64,000 nt of DNA from NCBI RefSeq assembly GCF_000717715.1, contig NZ_JOAI01000002.1, positions 124,001-188,000 of the forward strand. The letters run 5' to 3'. Shown here in pieces: positions 28,414-37,467 of the stretch. The stretch's first letter is position 1, and every line of letters starts with the position of its first letter. The position numbers and the translations under genes were made by a program. This DNA is from Streptomyces sp. NRRL B-24484. Lineage in GTDB: Bacteria > Actinomycetota > Actinomycetes > Streptomycetales > Streptomycetaceae. The notes under the pieces are model-generated. The model was given only the letters and a program-made list of their open reading frames with translations. It made no database searches and was not told the origin of the DNA.

Positions 28414-28427
28414 GGAGCGGCTCCGCG

Positions 28428-30071
<1,644 letters not shown>

Positions 30072-30151
30072 TCAGGGTCTTACGGATGGACCAACAAGCA
30101 CGCCCCGGCCCGGGTCAGTGCTGACTCGGTTCCGGGGCGGGCCGTTACGGC

Positions 30152-30457
30152 TTACTTCTCGATGATGGCGAGAACGTCGCGGGCCGAGAGGACGAGGTAC
30201 TCCTCGCCCTGGTACTTGACCTCGGTGCCGCCGTACTTGGAGTACAGGACGATGTCACCGACGGCGACGTCGAGCGGCAGGCGCTGGCCGTCCTCGAAGC
30301 GGCCCGGGCCGACGGCCAGGACGACGCCCTCCTGGGGCTTCTCCTTGGCGGTGTCCGGGATAACCAGGCCGGAGGCCGTGGTGGTCTCGGCGTCGAGCGG
30401 CTGGACCACGATGCGGTCCTCGAGCGGCTTGATGGCAACCTTGCTGCTGGTGGTCAC
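30152..30457 (-). CDS. groES: 10-kDa co-chaperonin GroES
   Basis: 101-residue lid of the GroEL chamber. Contains [20 protein letters not shown] with the mobile loop ([19 protein letters not shown]) that binds GroEL and the ending [12 protein letters not shown]. First gene of the groES-groEL operon; ATG at 30457 preceded by GGGGAG. Its promoter carries two CIRCE operators, so HrcA repression with heat induction is expected. Confidence 0.97.
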   Translation of the reverse strand: MTTSSKVAIKPLEDRIVVQPLDAETTTASGLVIPDTAKEKPQEGVVLAVGPGRFEDGQRLPLDVAVGDIVLYSKYGGTEVKYQGEEYLVLSARDVLAIIEK

Positions 30458-30552
30458 GTCCGAGCTCCCCTTCGGAGATTACGGGGTTGTCTAACAGGGA
30501 AGGGCGATGTCCGCAGGCCTGCCGTCGCGGGGGTCAGGCTCGCTCCGTCGCA

Positions 30553-30579
30553 TTGGCACTCCCCCGGGGGGAGTGCCAG
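30553..30579. promoter_or_regulatory. CIRCE operator 2 (HrcA site)
   Basis: TTGGCACTC-N9-GAGTGCCAG, two mismatches from the CIRCE consensus TTAGCACTC-N9-GAGTGCTAA on these outer bases but with perfect symmetric cores. It covers the expected transcription start of groES. Confidence 0.85.
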
Positions 30580-30584
30580 GAACG

Positions 30585-30613
30585 ACCATAGGCCGCCGTT
30601 AGCACTCAGTCAA
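30585..30613 (-). promoter_or_regulatory. Principal-sigma promoter of groES-groEL
   Basis: On the minus strand, TTGACT (30608-30613), a 17-nt spacer and TATGGT (30585-30590). The -35 lies inside CIRCE operator 1, and the start point should fall in operator 2. Confidence 0.8.
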
Positions 30614-30625
30614 CCAGAGTGCCAA
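30599..30625. promoter_or_regulatory. CIRCE operator 1 (HrcA site)
   Basis: TTAGCACTC-N9-GAGTGCCAA, one mismatch from consensus. It overlaps the -35 hexamer, so bound HrcA would block polymerase directly. Confidence 0.93.
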
Positions 30626-30705
30626 CGAGAGTCGCCCGGTGTCCCGGGTACGGGTGAGTAGCCGTACTCATGTGCGACGCCGGCGCCGGACGGGACGATG
30701 GCGGC

Positions 30706-31008
30706 ATGACCGCGAACCGACCCTCCGTCACCCGGGACCTCCTGCACACCTCCTGGCTGCTCGCCGTCGAGACGGCGCTCGGCACCGGCGCGGTGTACGC
30801 CTCGATCGTCCTGGTGTTCGCCCTGGCCACCCCGGACAGCGGCGCCGGTGTGGTGGCGGCCTGCCTCGGTCTGGTGGCGGCCGCCGTGACCCTGCCGGTG
30901 GTCACCGTCGCGGTGACGGCGCGCCGGGGCTACCGGATCGCACCGGTGGCTGTGGTGACCGCCGGGCCGCTGCTGGTCGCGGGTGCGCTGACCGTCGTCG
31001 GCCGCTGA
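30706..31008 (+). CDS. Small membrane protein of unknown function
   Basis: 100-residue protein with about three hydrophobic helices (about 13-38, 44-68 and 78-98) and a short polar N-terminus. ATG at 30706 begins MTANRPSVTRDLL; an in-frame ATG 12 codons earlier is possible. No family recognised. It is divergent from groES and 68 nt upstream of the methyltransferase gene on the same strand. Confidence 0.7.
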   Translation: MTANRPSVTRDLLHTSWLLAVETALGTGAVYASIVLVFALATPDSGAGVVAACLGLVAAAVTLPVVTVAVTARRGYRIAPVAVVTAGPLLVAGALTVVGR

Positions 31009-31076
31009 CGGCCGCCGGCCGCCGGGCCTCCGCGGAGGCAGGGAGGGGCCGTGGCCGCCCGGGGGAGAATGGCCGG

Positions 31077-32246
31077 GTGGAGATCGAATCGTTCCGGGCG
31101 CTGCTGACCGACGAGGGGCGGGCGCTGCTCGCCGAGCTGCGGGAGTTCACCCCCGACCGCGAGCTGGCGCTGGCCACCCGGCTGCGCCGGGACCACCCGG
31201 CCGAGCTGGTGCGGGCCGCGTTCGAGCAGGCCCGGCTGCGGCAGCGGGCCCGGGCCAAGTTCGGCGACGACGCCGACGTCATGTACTTCACGCCGAACGG
31301 CGTCGAACAGGCGACCCGGCGCAGCGTCGCCGAGTGGCGGGCGGCCCGGTTCGCGGGCCTGGGCGTGCGGCGGCTGGCGGACCTGTGCTGCGGCATCGGC
31401 GGGGACGCGGTCGCGCTGGCCCGGGCCGGCGTGTCGGTGCTGGCGGTGGACCGGGACCCGCTGACCTGCGCGGTGGCCGAGGCCAACGCGGCGGCCCTCG
31501 GTCTCGCCGGGCTGGTGGAGGTGCGCTGCGCGGACGTGCTGGAGGTGGACACCGACGGCTTCGACGCGGTGTTCACCGATCCCGCGCGGCGGACGGCGCG
31601 CGGTCGGGTCTTCGACCCGGAGGCGTACTCGCCGCCGCTGTCCTGGGCGCTGGAGGCGGCGCGGCGGACGCCGTTCGGGGCACTGAAGGTCGCCCCCGGG
31701 ATCCCGCACGAGCTGGTGCCGCAGGACGCGGAGGCGGAGTGGGTCTCCGACCACGGCGAGGTGAAGGAGGCGGTGATCTGGTTCGGCACCGGGGCGGCGG
31801 CGCCGTACCGGGCGACGGTGCTGCCGGGCGGCGGCAGCCTGTCGGGCACCGGCGACCGGGCCGAGGCCGGGCCGGTCGGCCGCTACCTGTACGAGCCCGA
31901 CGGCGCGGTGATCCGGGCCGGCCTGGTCGCGGACGTGGCGCGCAGCGTGGGCGGCCGGCTGGTCGACCCGCAGATCGCGTACGTGACGGCGGACGAGCTG
32001 GTGCCGACCGCCTTCGCCCACGCGTACGAGATCGGCGAGGTGCAGCCGTACAACGTGAAGCGGCTGAGGGCGCTGCTGCGCGAGCGCGGGGCCGGGACGG
32101 TGGTGATCAAGAAGCGCGGGATCTCCGTCACCCCGGAGGAGCTGCGCCGGCAGTTGAAGCCGAGCGGCCCGCACGAGGTGACGGTGATCCTCAGCCGGAC
32201 GGACGACGGCCCGCTGATGATGCTGGGTCAGCCGGCCGCGACGTAG
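31077..32246 (+). CDS. SAM-dependent methyltransferase, THUMP-like
   Basis: 389 residues. The Rossmann methyltransferase motif I is LADLCCGIGGDAVALARAG (about 100-118), followed by VLAVDRDPLTCAVAEANA and FTDPARRTARG, matching the THUMP-domain class I methyltransferase family (COG2265-like), probably acting on RNA. A basic C-terminal part ends in VIKKRGISVTPEELRRQLKP, typical of this family. The start is a GTG at 31077 with GGGGGAG 9 nt upstream; the frame remains open above it. The substrate is unproven. Its 3' end overlaps the convergent deacetylase gene by 19 nt. Confidence 0.82.
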   Translation: MEIESFRALLTDEGRALLAELREFTPDRELALATRLRRDHPAELVRAAFEQARLRQRARAKFGDDADVMYFTPNGVEQATRRSVAEWRAARFAGLGVRRLADLCCGIGGDAVALARAGVSVLAVDRDPLTCAVAEANAAALGLAGLVEVRCADVLEVDTDGFDAVFTDPARRTARGRVFDPEAYSPPLSWALEAARRTPFGALKVAPGIPHELVPQDAEAEWVSDHGEVKEAVIWFGTGAAAPYRATVLPGGGSLSGTGDRAEAGPVGRYLYEPDGAVIRAGLVADVARSVGGRLVDPQIAYVTADELVPTAFAHAYEIGEVQPYNVKRLRALLRERGAGTVVIKKRGISVTPEELRRQLKPSGPHEVTVILSRTDDGPLMMLGQPAAT

Positions 32247-33091
32247 TCCTCCAGGCGGCCGACGGCGAAGCCCTGCTCCTGGATCCGGGCGAGCAGTTCG
32301 CCGAACATCTTGGTCATCGTCTCGCCCTTGAGGTCCTTGGGGCCGCGGAAGTGGGCGAGGACGATGTCGCCGGGACGGAGCTTCTTGTCGGCGGCCTGGT
32401 ACTGCATGTCGTGGATCTGCATGGACTCGCGCCAGAGCACTACGGCGCGCGGGCCGCAGGCGCGGACGGCGGCGCCCAGGGCCGGGGTGTGCGCGCCGTC
32501 GCCGTACGGCGGGCGGAACAGCAGCGGCGCGGTGCCGTACTCGCGGGTGAGCGCGGTCTGGGCGTCGCAGACCTCGGACTTCTGGCGTTCGGGCGAGAGC
32601 CGGCTCATCGCGGGGTGGTCCACGGAGTGGTTGTGGATGTGGTTGCCGAGGGCCTGCAGCGGCTTGAAGTAGCCGTAGTCGCCGCTCACGATGTCGCGGG
32701 TCAGGAACATCGAGAAGGGCACCTTGAGGTCGGTGGCCATCTCGACGAACTTCGGGTCCTTCTCGGCGCCGTCGTCGATGGTGATGAAGACGACCTTGTC
32801 GCCGGTCGGCACCTCGCTGAAGACCGGGACGGGCCCGGTGGCGGCGAGCTTAATCGGCTTGTCGGCGGGGGCGGCCGGGGCCGCGGGCAGCGGCTTGAGG
32901 CCCCACTTGGACCAGGCGGCCGTGCGGTCCTGTGCGGCGGGCGCGGCCGCGGCGGTGGTGCCGGCCGCGGAGGCGCCGGGCCGGGCGGGCGGCGCCTGGG
33001 CGCCGCGCTGCGGTGCGCCGCTGCCGCAGGCGGTGAGTGCCGCCAGCAGGACGGCCGCCCCCGCGGCACAGGACATGGACCTCTTCGTCAA
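32228..33091 (-). CDS. Polysaccharide deacetylase lipoprotein
   Basis: 287-residue secreted lipoprotein: signal peptide with lipobox LTAC (Cys22), then an Ala/Pro-rich spacer, then a NodB-type carbohydrate esterase 4 domain. Metal-binding residues fit: TIDDGAEKD (Asp106-107) and HSVDHP (His155, His159), with RPPYG as motif 3. Probably removes acetyl groups from cell-wall or other surface glycans outside the membrane. It follows the small protein downstream of tsaD on the same strand. Confidence 0.88.
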   Translation of the reverse strand: MTKRSMSCAAGAAVLLAALTACGSGAPQRGAQAPPARPGASAAGTTAAAAPAAQDRTAAWSKWGLKPLPAAPAAPADKPIKLAATGPVPVFSEVPTGDKVVFITIDDGAEKDPKFVEMATDLKVPFSMFLTRDIVSGDYGYFKPLQALGNHIHNHSVDHPAMSRLSPERQKSEVCDAQTALTREYGTAPLLFRPPYGDGAHTPALGAAVRACGPRAVVLWRESMQIHDMQYQAADKKLRPGDIVLAHFRGPKDLKGETMTKMFGELLARIQEQGFAVGRLEDYVAAG

Positions 33092-33154
33092 CGTGCGCTC
33101 CCCCCACCCGGCCCGGCGGTGTGCGCCGGGTCAGCGATCTCTCAGGAGGGCACG

Positions 33155-33412
33155 CTACTCGACGTGCGCGCGGGTGAACGACCAGCGGTGGACGGGTCGC
33201 GCGGTCAACCCGTCCGGCGGATCGGGGAGCCGTCCGGGCTCGCCCGTCCACCAGGTGATGAGCAGCACCCGGTCGCCGTCGGCGGTGAGCAGTTCGAGGC
33301 GTTCGGGGGCCGCGGTGCGCAGGCCGGGCAGTACCTCCTCGCGCACCCAGCGCTCCAGGTCGGCGGCCCGCCCCTCGGCGGCGCGGGCCTCCCACATGAG
33401 GGCGCGGGTCAC
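33155..33412 (-). CDS. Small conserved-looking protein downstream of tsaD
   Basis: 85 residues, starting at a GTG that overlaps the tsaD stop codon by 4 nt (GTGA), which shows translational coupling. The sequence [18 protein letters not shown] with a later [15 protein letters not shown] has the alpha-beta look of a ferredoxin-fold monooxygenase-like (ABM) domain, but this is only a resemblance. Function unknown; coupling to TsaD may be incidental. Confidence 0.75.
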   Translation of the reverse strand: MTRALMWEARAAEGRAADLERWVREEVLPGLRTAAPERLELLTADGDRVLLITWWTGEPGRLPDPPDGLTARPVHRWSFTRAHVE

Positions 33413-34488
33413 CGCAGCGACTCGTGCGCGTGGGCGTGGAACTCGGTGTGCGGGACGTGCACCTCGGTGACCGGCAGCGAGGAGTCCGCGGACAGGTCGA
33501 AGGCGGACGGGGTGCGGCCCCGGCGGACCATCTCGGAGCCGAGCGCGGCGACCATGGCGCCGTTGTCGGTGCACAGGCCCGGGCGGGGCACCCGGAGCAC
33601 GATGCCGGCCCGGTCGCAGCGCTGCTGGGCCATCTCGCGCAGCCGGGAGTTGGCGGCGACGCCGCCGCCGATCATGAGGTGGTCGACGCCGTTGTCCTTG
33701 CAGGCGCGGACGGCCTTGCGGGTGAGCACGTCGGTGACGGCCTCCTGGAAGGACGCGGCGACGTCGGCGATCGGGACCTCCTCGCCGGCGCGGCGCCTCG
33801 CCTCGACCCAGCGGGCGACGGCGGTCTTCAGGCCGGAGAAGGAGAAGTCGTAGGCGGGGTCGTTCGAGGCGCTGAGGCCGCGCGGGAAGGCGATGGCCTT
33901 CCCGTCGCCGTCGCGGGCGGTGCGGTCGACGTGCGGGCCGCCGGGGAAGCCGAGGCCGAGCACCCGGGCGACCTTGTCGAAGGCCTCGCCGGCCGCGTCG
34001 TCGATGGTGGCGCCGAGCGGGCGGACGTCGCTGGTGATGTCGGAGGAGAGCAGCAGCGAGGAGTGGCCGCCGGAGACCAGCAGGGCCATGGTCGGCTCGG
34101 GCAGCCGGCCGTGCTCCAGCTGGTCGACGCAGATGTGCGAGGCGAGGTGGTTGACGCCGTACAGCGGCTTGTCGAGGGCCCAGGCGTAGGCCTTGGCGGC
34201 GGAGACGCCGACCAGCAGGGCGCCGGCGAGGCCGGGGCCGGCGGTGACGGCGATGCCGTCGAGGTCGGTGGCCTTGATCCCGGCGGTGTCGAGGGCGCGC
34301 TGGATGGTCGGGACCATCGCCTCCAGGTGCGCCCGGCTGGCGATCTCGGGGACGACGCCGCCGTAGCGGGCGTGGTCGTTGACGCTGGAGGCGACCGCGT
34401 CGGCGAGCAGCGTGGTGCCGTGGACGATGCCGACGCCGGTCTCGTCGCAGGAGGTCTCGATGCCGAGGACGAGCGGTTCGTCAGCCAT
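33409..34488 (-). CDS. tsaD: tRNA N6-threonylcarbamoyladenosine transferase TsaD
   Basis: 359-residue core enzyme that places the threonylcarbamoyl group on adenosine-37 of ANN-decoding tRNAs. Motifs: [11 protein letters not shown], the metal-binding NHLASH (His pair), [32 protein letters not shown] and [11 protein letters not shown]. It overlaps rimI by 8 nt, and rimI and tsaB are directly upstream, so the t6A partners are co-transcribed. Confidence 0.97.
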   Translation of the reverse strand: MADEPLVLGIETSCDETGVGIVHGTTLLADAVASSVNDHARYGGVVPEIASRAHLEAMVPTIQRALDTAGIKATDLDGIAVTAGPGLAGALLVGVSAAKAYAWALDKPLYGVNHLASHICVDQLEHGRLPEPTMALLVSGGHSSLLLSSDITSDVRPLGATIDDAAGEAFDKVARVLGLGFPGGPHVDRTARDGDGKAIAFPRGLSASNDPAYDFSFSGLKTAVARWVEARRRAGEEVPIADVAASFQEAVTDVLTRKAVRACKDNGVDHLMIGGGVAANSRLREMAQQRCDRAGIVLRVPRPGLCTDNGAMVAALGSEMVRRGRTPSAFDLSADSSLPVTEVHVPHTEFHAHAHESLR

Positions 34489-34972
34489 TCTTCGGGTCCT
34501 TCGAATCGTGCGGGGGGTGGTCGAGTCGCATGACGAGCGCGTCGACGTTCGCGGGCTGGTAGTAGCCGCGGCGGACGCCGACCGGTTGGAAGCCGAACCG
34601 CTCGTACAGCCGCTGGGCGCGCAGGTTGTCGACCCGGACCTCCAGCAGCAGTTCGGCGCAGCCGCGGCGGGCGGACTCCTCGACGAGGTCGGTGAGCAGC
34701 GCGGTGCCGAGGCCGGCGCCCTGCAGGCGCTCGTCGACGGCGATGGTCTGGACGTCGCCCTCGGTGCCGACGGCCATCAGGCCGGCGTAGCCGACGATGC
34801 GGCCGTCCTCGGTGGTGGCGACGGTGTAGTGGCGGGTACCGCCGGGGTGGGCCTCGGCCAGCTCGGACCAGTACATGGCGGGCGACCAGGCGTCCTCGGG
34901 GAACAGCCGCAGTTCGAGGTCCATGACGGGCTCGATGTCCCACCACCGCATCGGGCGGAGGATCACGTCCAT
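34481..34972 (-). CDS. rimI: Ribosomal protein alanine N-acetyltransferase RimI
   Basis: 163-residue GNAT acetyltransferase. The acetyl-CoA-binding [12 protein letters not shown] and the end motif [21 protein letters not shown] are typical of RimI, which acetylates the N-terminus of S18. It sits between tsaB and tsaD, the usual bacterial order. ATG at 34972 ([16 protein letters not shown]) is chosen; the frame is open upstream across the tsaB stop. Confidence 0.93.
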   Translation of the reverse strand: MDVILRPMRWWDIEPVMDLELRLFPEDAWSPAMYWSELAEAHPGGTRHYTVATTEDGRIVGYAGLMAVGTEGDVQTIAVDERLQGAGLGTALLTDLVEESARRGCAELLLEVRVDNLRAQRLYERFGFQPVGVRRGYYQPANVDALVMRLDHPPHDSKDPKNG

Positions 34973-35003
34973 CCGGCGCCCCTCTCCGCGGCGGGCCGGC
35001 GGG

Positions 35004-35657
35004 TCATGCGGGGAGCACCGCCTTGTACCCGGCCGGGACCTGGGCGTCGGGGCGTCGCAGGTAGAGCGGGGCGTTGGGCAGCAGTTCGCGGCCGGCGGCG
35101 AGTTCGGTGGCGGCGTAGTCGGCGAGGGCGCCGGCCGAGACGTGCTCGGGGCCGGTCGCACCGGGGAAGGTCTCGGGGTAGAGCAGGGCGCCGGCGCCGA
35201 CCGAGCGCTGCGGCGGGGTGAGGTCGCCGGGGCGGTCCACGCCGGGGCCGTCGGTGCGGGTGCCGTCCTCGTCGTAGGAGGCCCAGTAGACCTCCTTGCG
35301 GCGGGCGTCGGTGGCCGCGGTGAACGGGCCGGTCAGCCCCTCGCGGCGGGCCTGGTGGGCGATCGCGTCGAGGGTGCAGACGCCGTGCACGGGCAGGCCG
35401 AGCGCGTGGCCGAGGGCGGCGGCGGTGACCAGGCCCACCCGCAGGCCGGTGTACGGGCCGGGGCCCACGCCGACGGCGATCGCGGTGAGCTCGCGCTTGT
35501 CGACGCCGGCGGCGCGCAGCACGTCGCCGATGGTGGGCAGGAGCAGCTCGCCGTGCCGTCTGGCGTCGACCTCGTAGGACTCGGCGAGGACGGCCGTGCC
35601 GTCGTGGACGGCGGCGGTGACGGCGGGGGTTGCGGTGTCGAACGCGAGCAGCAGCAC
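35004..35657 (-). CDS. tsaB: t6A dimerisation subunit TsaB
   Basis: 217-residue partner of TsaD with an N-terminal ASKHA-type fold (LLAFDTATPAVTAAV, GVGPGPYTGLRVGLVTA). Required for t6A formation. The start is GTG at 35657 (VLLLAFDT); the longer open frame upstream is Pro/Arg-rich. First gene of the tsaB-rimI-tsaD group. Confidence 0.93.
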   Translation of the reverse strand: MLLLAFDTATPAVTAAVHDGTAVLAESYEVDARRHGELLLPTIGDVLRAAGVDKRELTAIAVGVGPGPYTGLRVGLVTAAALGHALGLPVHGVCTLDAIAHQARREGLTGPFTAATDARRKEVYWASYDEDGTRTDGPGVDRPGDLTPPQRSVGAGALLYPETFPGATGPEHVSAGALADYAATELAAGRELLPNAPLYLRRPDAQVPAGYKAVLPA

Positions 35658-35836
35658 GGCACCAAGGTTAGAGGGTCGGCCGGGCCCGCCGCCCCGGCGG
35701 TGCGGGGCGGACGGCTCCGCCGGTGCCGCGGCGCGGGGGCGGGGGTGGGGAACACACCATCGGATCGCACCTTCGGGTGGGTGCGGACCTGGCACGATGG
35801 GGCGGACACGGGCAGCGAGCGGTGGGAGCGTGCGTG

Positions 35837-36397
35837 GTGAGGACGGTTCCGGGCGTGGTGGTCGCGGGGCTGACGGCGGGGGCCGTGGCGGTGGTGGCGC
35901 TGCTGGCCGTCCAGGCGGACGGTGCGCAGGCGCGGGCCGAGGCGGCCCGGGCGTCGGCCGGGGTGTCCGCCGAGCCGTCGCCGAGCGCACCCGCCCCGGC
36001 CGCGTCGATGCCGGCGCTGCCCGCCTCGTCGGGCACGGGCTACCGGGTGGTGTACTCGGTGTCGCAGCACCGGGTGTGGCTGGTCGATCCGCGCAAGGAC
36101 CAGCAGGTGCAGGCCTCGTTCGCGGTGACGCCGGGCTCGGCGGAGCCGACGCCGGGCAGCTACAGCGTGTACAGCCGGACGGCGGCCGGGAAGGGCACCG
36201 ACGGCCGGCAGATCGAGCACGTGGTGCGGTTCACCGACCAGGGCACCGTGGTGTTCGGCTTCGGCGCGGCGGTGGACGGCTCGACGGCGCCGCCGACGGG
36301 GACCCTGCGCACGGGCGGGATCCGCTCGTCCCGGGCGGACGGGCAGGTGCTGTGGGACTTCGCGCCGACCGGGACGAGGGTGTTCGTCGCGGAGTAG
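35837..36397 (+). CDS. Catalytically dead L,D-transpeptidase-like (YkuD) protein
   Basis: 186 residues: an N-terminal hydrophobic signal or anchor (about 6-25), an Ala/Ser/Pro-rich spacer (about 30-65), then a YkuD-like domain. YRVVYSVSQHRVWLVDPRK, SVYSRT and the end VLWDFAPTGTRVFV line up with L,D-transpeptidases. The catalytic SHGCIR is replaced by RTGGIR (158-163), so both the His and the nucleophile Cys are missing. It probably binds but does not cross-link peptidoglycan (inference). Start GTG at 35837 has GGGAG 9 nt upstream; GTG 35834 is equally in frame. It lies head-to-head with tsaB. Confidence 0.72.
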   Translation: MRTVPGVVVAGLTAGAVAVVALLAVQADGAQARAEAARASAGVSAEPSPSAPAPAASMPALPASSGTGYRVVYSVSQHRVWLVDPRKDQQVQASFAVTPGSAEPTPGSYSVYSRTAAGKGTDGRQIEHVVRFTDQGTVVFGFGAAVDGSTAPPTGTLRTGGIRSSRADGQVLWDFAPTGTRVFVAE

Positions 36398-36452
36398 CGC
36401 CGGCGCCGGGTGGCGCCGACCGCTGCCCGGGCGGGCGTGGCCGGGCGGTGCG

Positions 36453-36650
36453 TCAGGCCGCGCGCGGTGGCGCGGCGGGTTCCGGGTGCTCCTGCGCCGT
36501 GGGCCGCGGGCGCGCGGGCGGGGTGGAGACGGCGGCGGCGGACGCGCAGGAGGCCAGCAGGGCGCGCATCGGGACCTCGCCGGCCCGGGCCGGGGTGTCG
36601 TCGGAACGGTCCTGCGGCGTGGGTGCCGCAGCGGGGGTGGTGCTCGCCAT
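36453..36650 (-). CDS. Small Ala/Pro-rich protein behind an iron box
   Basis: 65-residue protein with strong GGGAGG seven nt before ATG 36650. The sequence is rich in Ala, Pro and Thr; a central MRALLASCASAAAVSTPP is the most ordered part and the only Cys lies there, so an alternative start at Met28 (36569) is possible. No known domain. Directly upstream is a palindrome like the DmdR/IdeR iron box, making iron-repressed expression likely. I believe short proteins with a similar MRALLASC motif occur in other streptomycetes, but this needs a search. Confidence 0.62.
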   Translation of the reverse strand: MASTTPAAAPTPQDRSDDTPARAGEVPMRALLASCASAAAVSTPPARPRPTAQEHPEPAAPPRAA

Positions 36651-36661
36651 CGGGGCGCCTC

Positions 36662-36680
36662 CCTAGTTAGGCAGACCTAA
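36662..36680 (-). promoter_or_regulatory. Iron box (DmdR/IdeR-type operator)
   Basis: The core GTTAGG-CAGA-CCTAAC (36666-36681) is a perfect palindrome; over the 19-nt box about 12-13 bases match the DmdR consensus TTAGGTTAGGCTAACCTAA. It ends just before the ribosome site of the small gene at 36650, where a bound repressor would block transcription. Confidence 0.65.
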
Positions 36681-36724
36681 CCGCAGTTCCCATCCCATCA
36701 CGAGGGCGGGCCGGGCCGCAACAC

Positions 36725-36747
36725 CTTCCCGACACCGTGTCGGGAAG
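36725..36747. promoter_or_regulatory. 23-bp near-perfect palindrome, operator or terminator
   Basis: CTTCCCGACAC-C-GTGTCGGGAAG: 11-bp arms around one base, followed by another TGTCGGG. It lies downstream of tsaE and upstream of the iron-box gene. The one-base centre favours a protein-binding operator over a hairpin, but it could also end the tsaE transcript. Confidence 0.45.
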
Positions 36748-36919
36748 TGTCGGGCCGCGGCTCCGCCACCCCGGGGATGTGTCGTCGAAGGCCACCGGCG
36801 CACCACGAGCGGCGCGGGGAGTGCGCGGCCTCGGGCATCACGGCTCCGCCGGGCCGTCGCGGGAGCCACCCCCGCGGAACGGGCAGCCCTCGGGGGACGG
36901 CCGGGCGGGCGCGGCGGGA

Positions 36920-37426
36920 TCAGTCCCGGTCGAGGACGGCGAGGTCGACGCCGTCCCAGCGGCCGCCGAGGCCGGTGACGGTGACCCGGCGCGGGTCGAG
37001 GTCGTCGGCCTCCTCCGCGGCGCCGCCGATCGCCCGGTGGATCCGGACCTCCAGGCGGTCCTCGCTGAGCTGCTCGACCTTGCCCTCGCCCCACTCGACG
37101 ACGACCACCGACTCGGGCAGCGACACGTCCAGGTCGAGGTCCTCCATCTCGTCCAGGCCGCCGCCGAGCCGGTAGGCGTCGACGTGGACGAGGGCCGGGC
37201 CGCCGCCGAGCGGCGGGTGGACCCGGGCGATCACGAAGGTCGGCGAGGTGACCGCGCCGCGCACGCCGAGGCCCTCGCCGAGGCCGCGGGTGAGGGTCGT
37301 CTTGCCGGCGCCGAGCTCCCCGTGCAGCAGTACCAGGTCGCCGGGGCGCAGCAGCGCGGCGAGGCCCTTCCCGAGTCGGCCCATCCGCTCGGGGGTGGCG
37401 ACGGTGAGGCTGAGCTGGTTGCCCAT
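36920..37426 (-). CDS. tsaE: t6A ATPase TsaE
   Basis: 168-residue P-loop ATPase with Walker A HGELGAGKTTLTRGL and the family motif SPTFVIARVH; it drives the TsaB-TsaD cycle. Separated from tsaB by the L,D-transpeptidase-like and iron-box genes. The start ATG 37426 lies 41 nt after the hydrolase stop, so it is probably part of the alr operon. Confidence 0.95.
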   Translation of the reverse strand: MGNQLSLTVATPERMGRLGKGLAALLRPGDLVLLHGELGAGKTTLTRGLGEGLGVRGAVTSPTFVIARVHPPLGGGPALVHVDAYRLGGGLDEMEDLDLDVSLPESVVVVEWGEGKVEQLSEDRLEVRIHRAIGGAAEEADDLDPRRVTVTGLGGRWDGVDLAVLDRD

Positions 37427-37467
37427 GGGGGTGTCGGTGTCCTTCCGGGTGGCGGCGGGGGCCGCGG

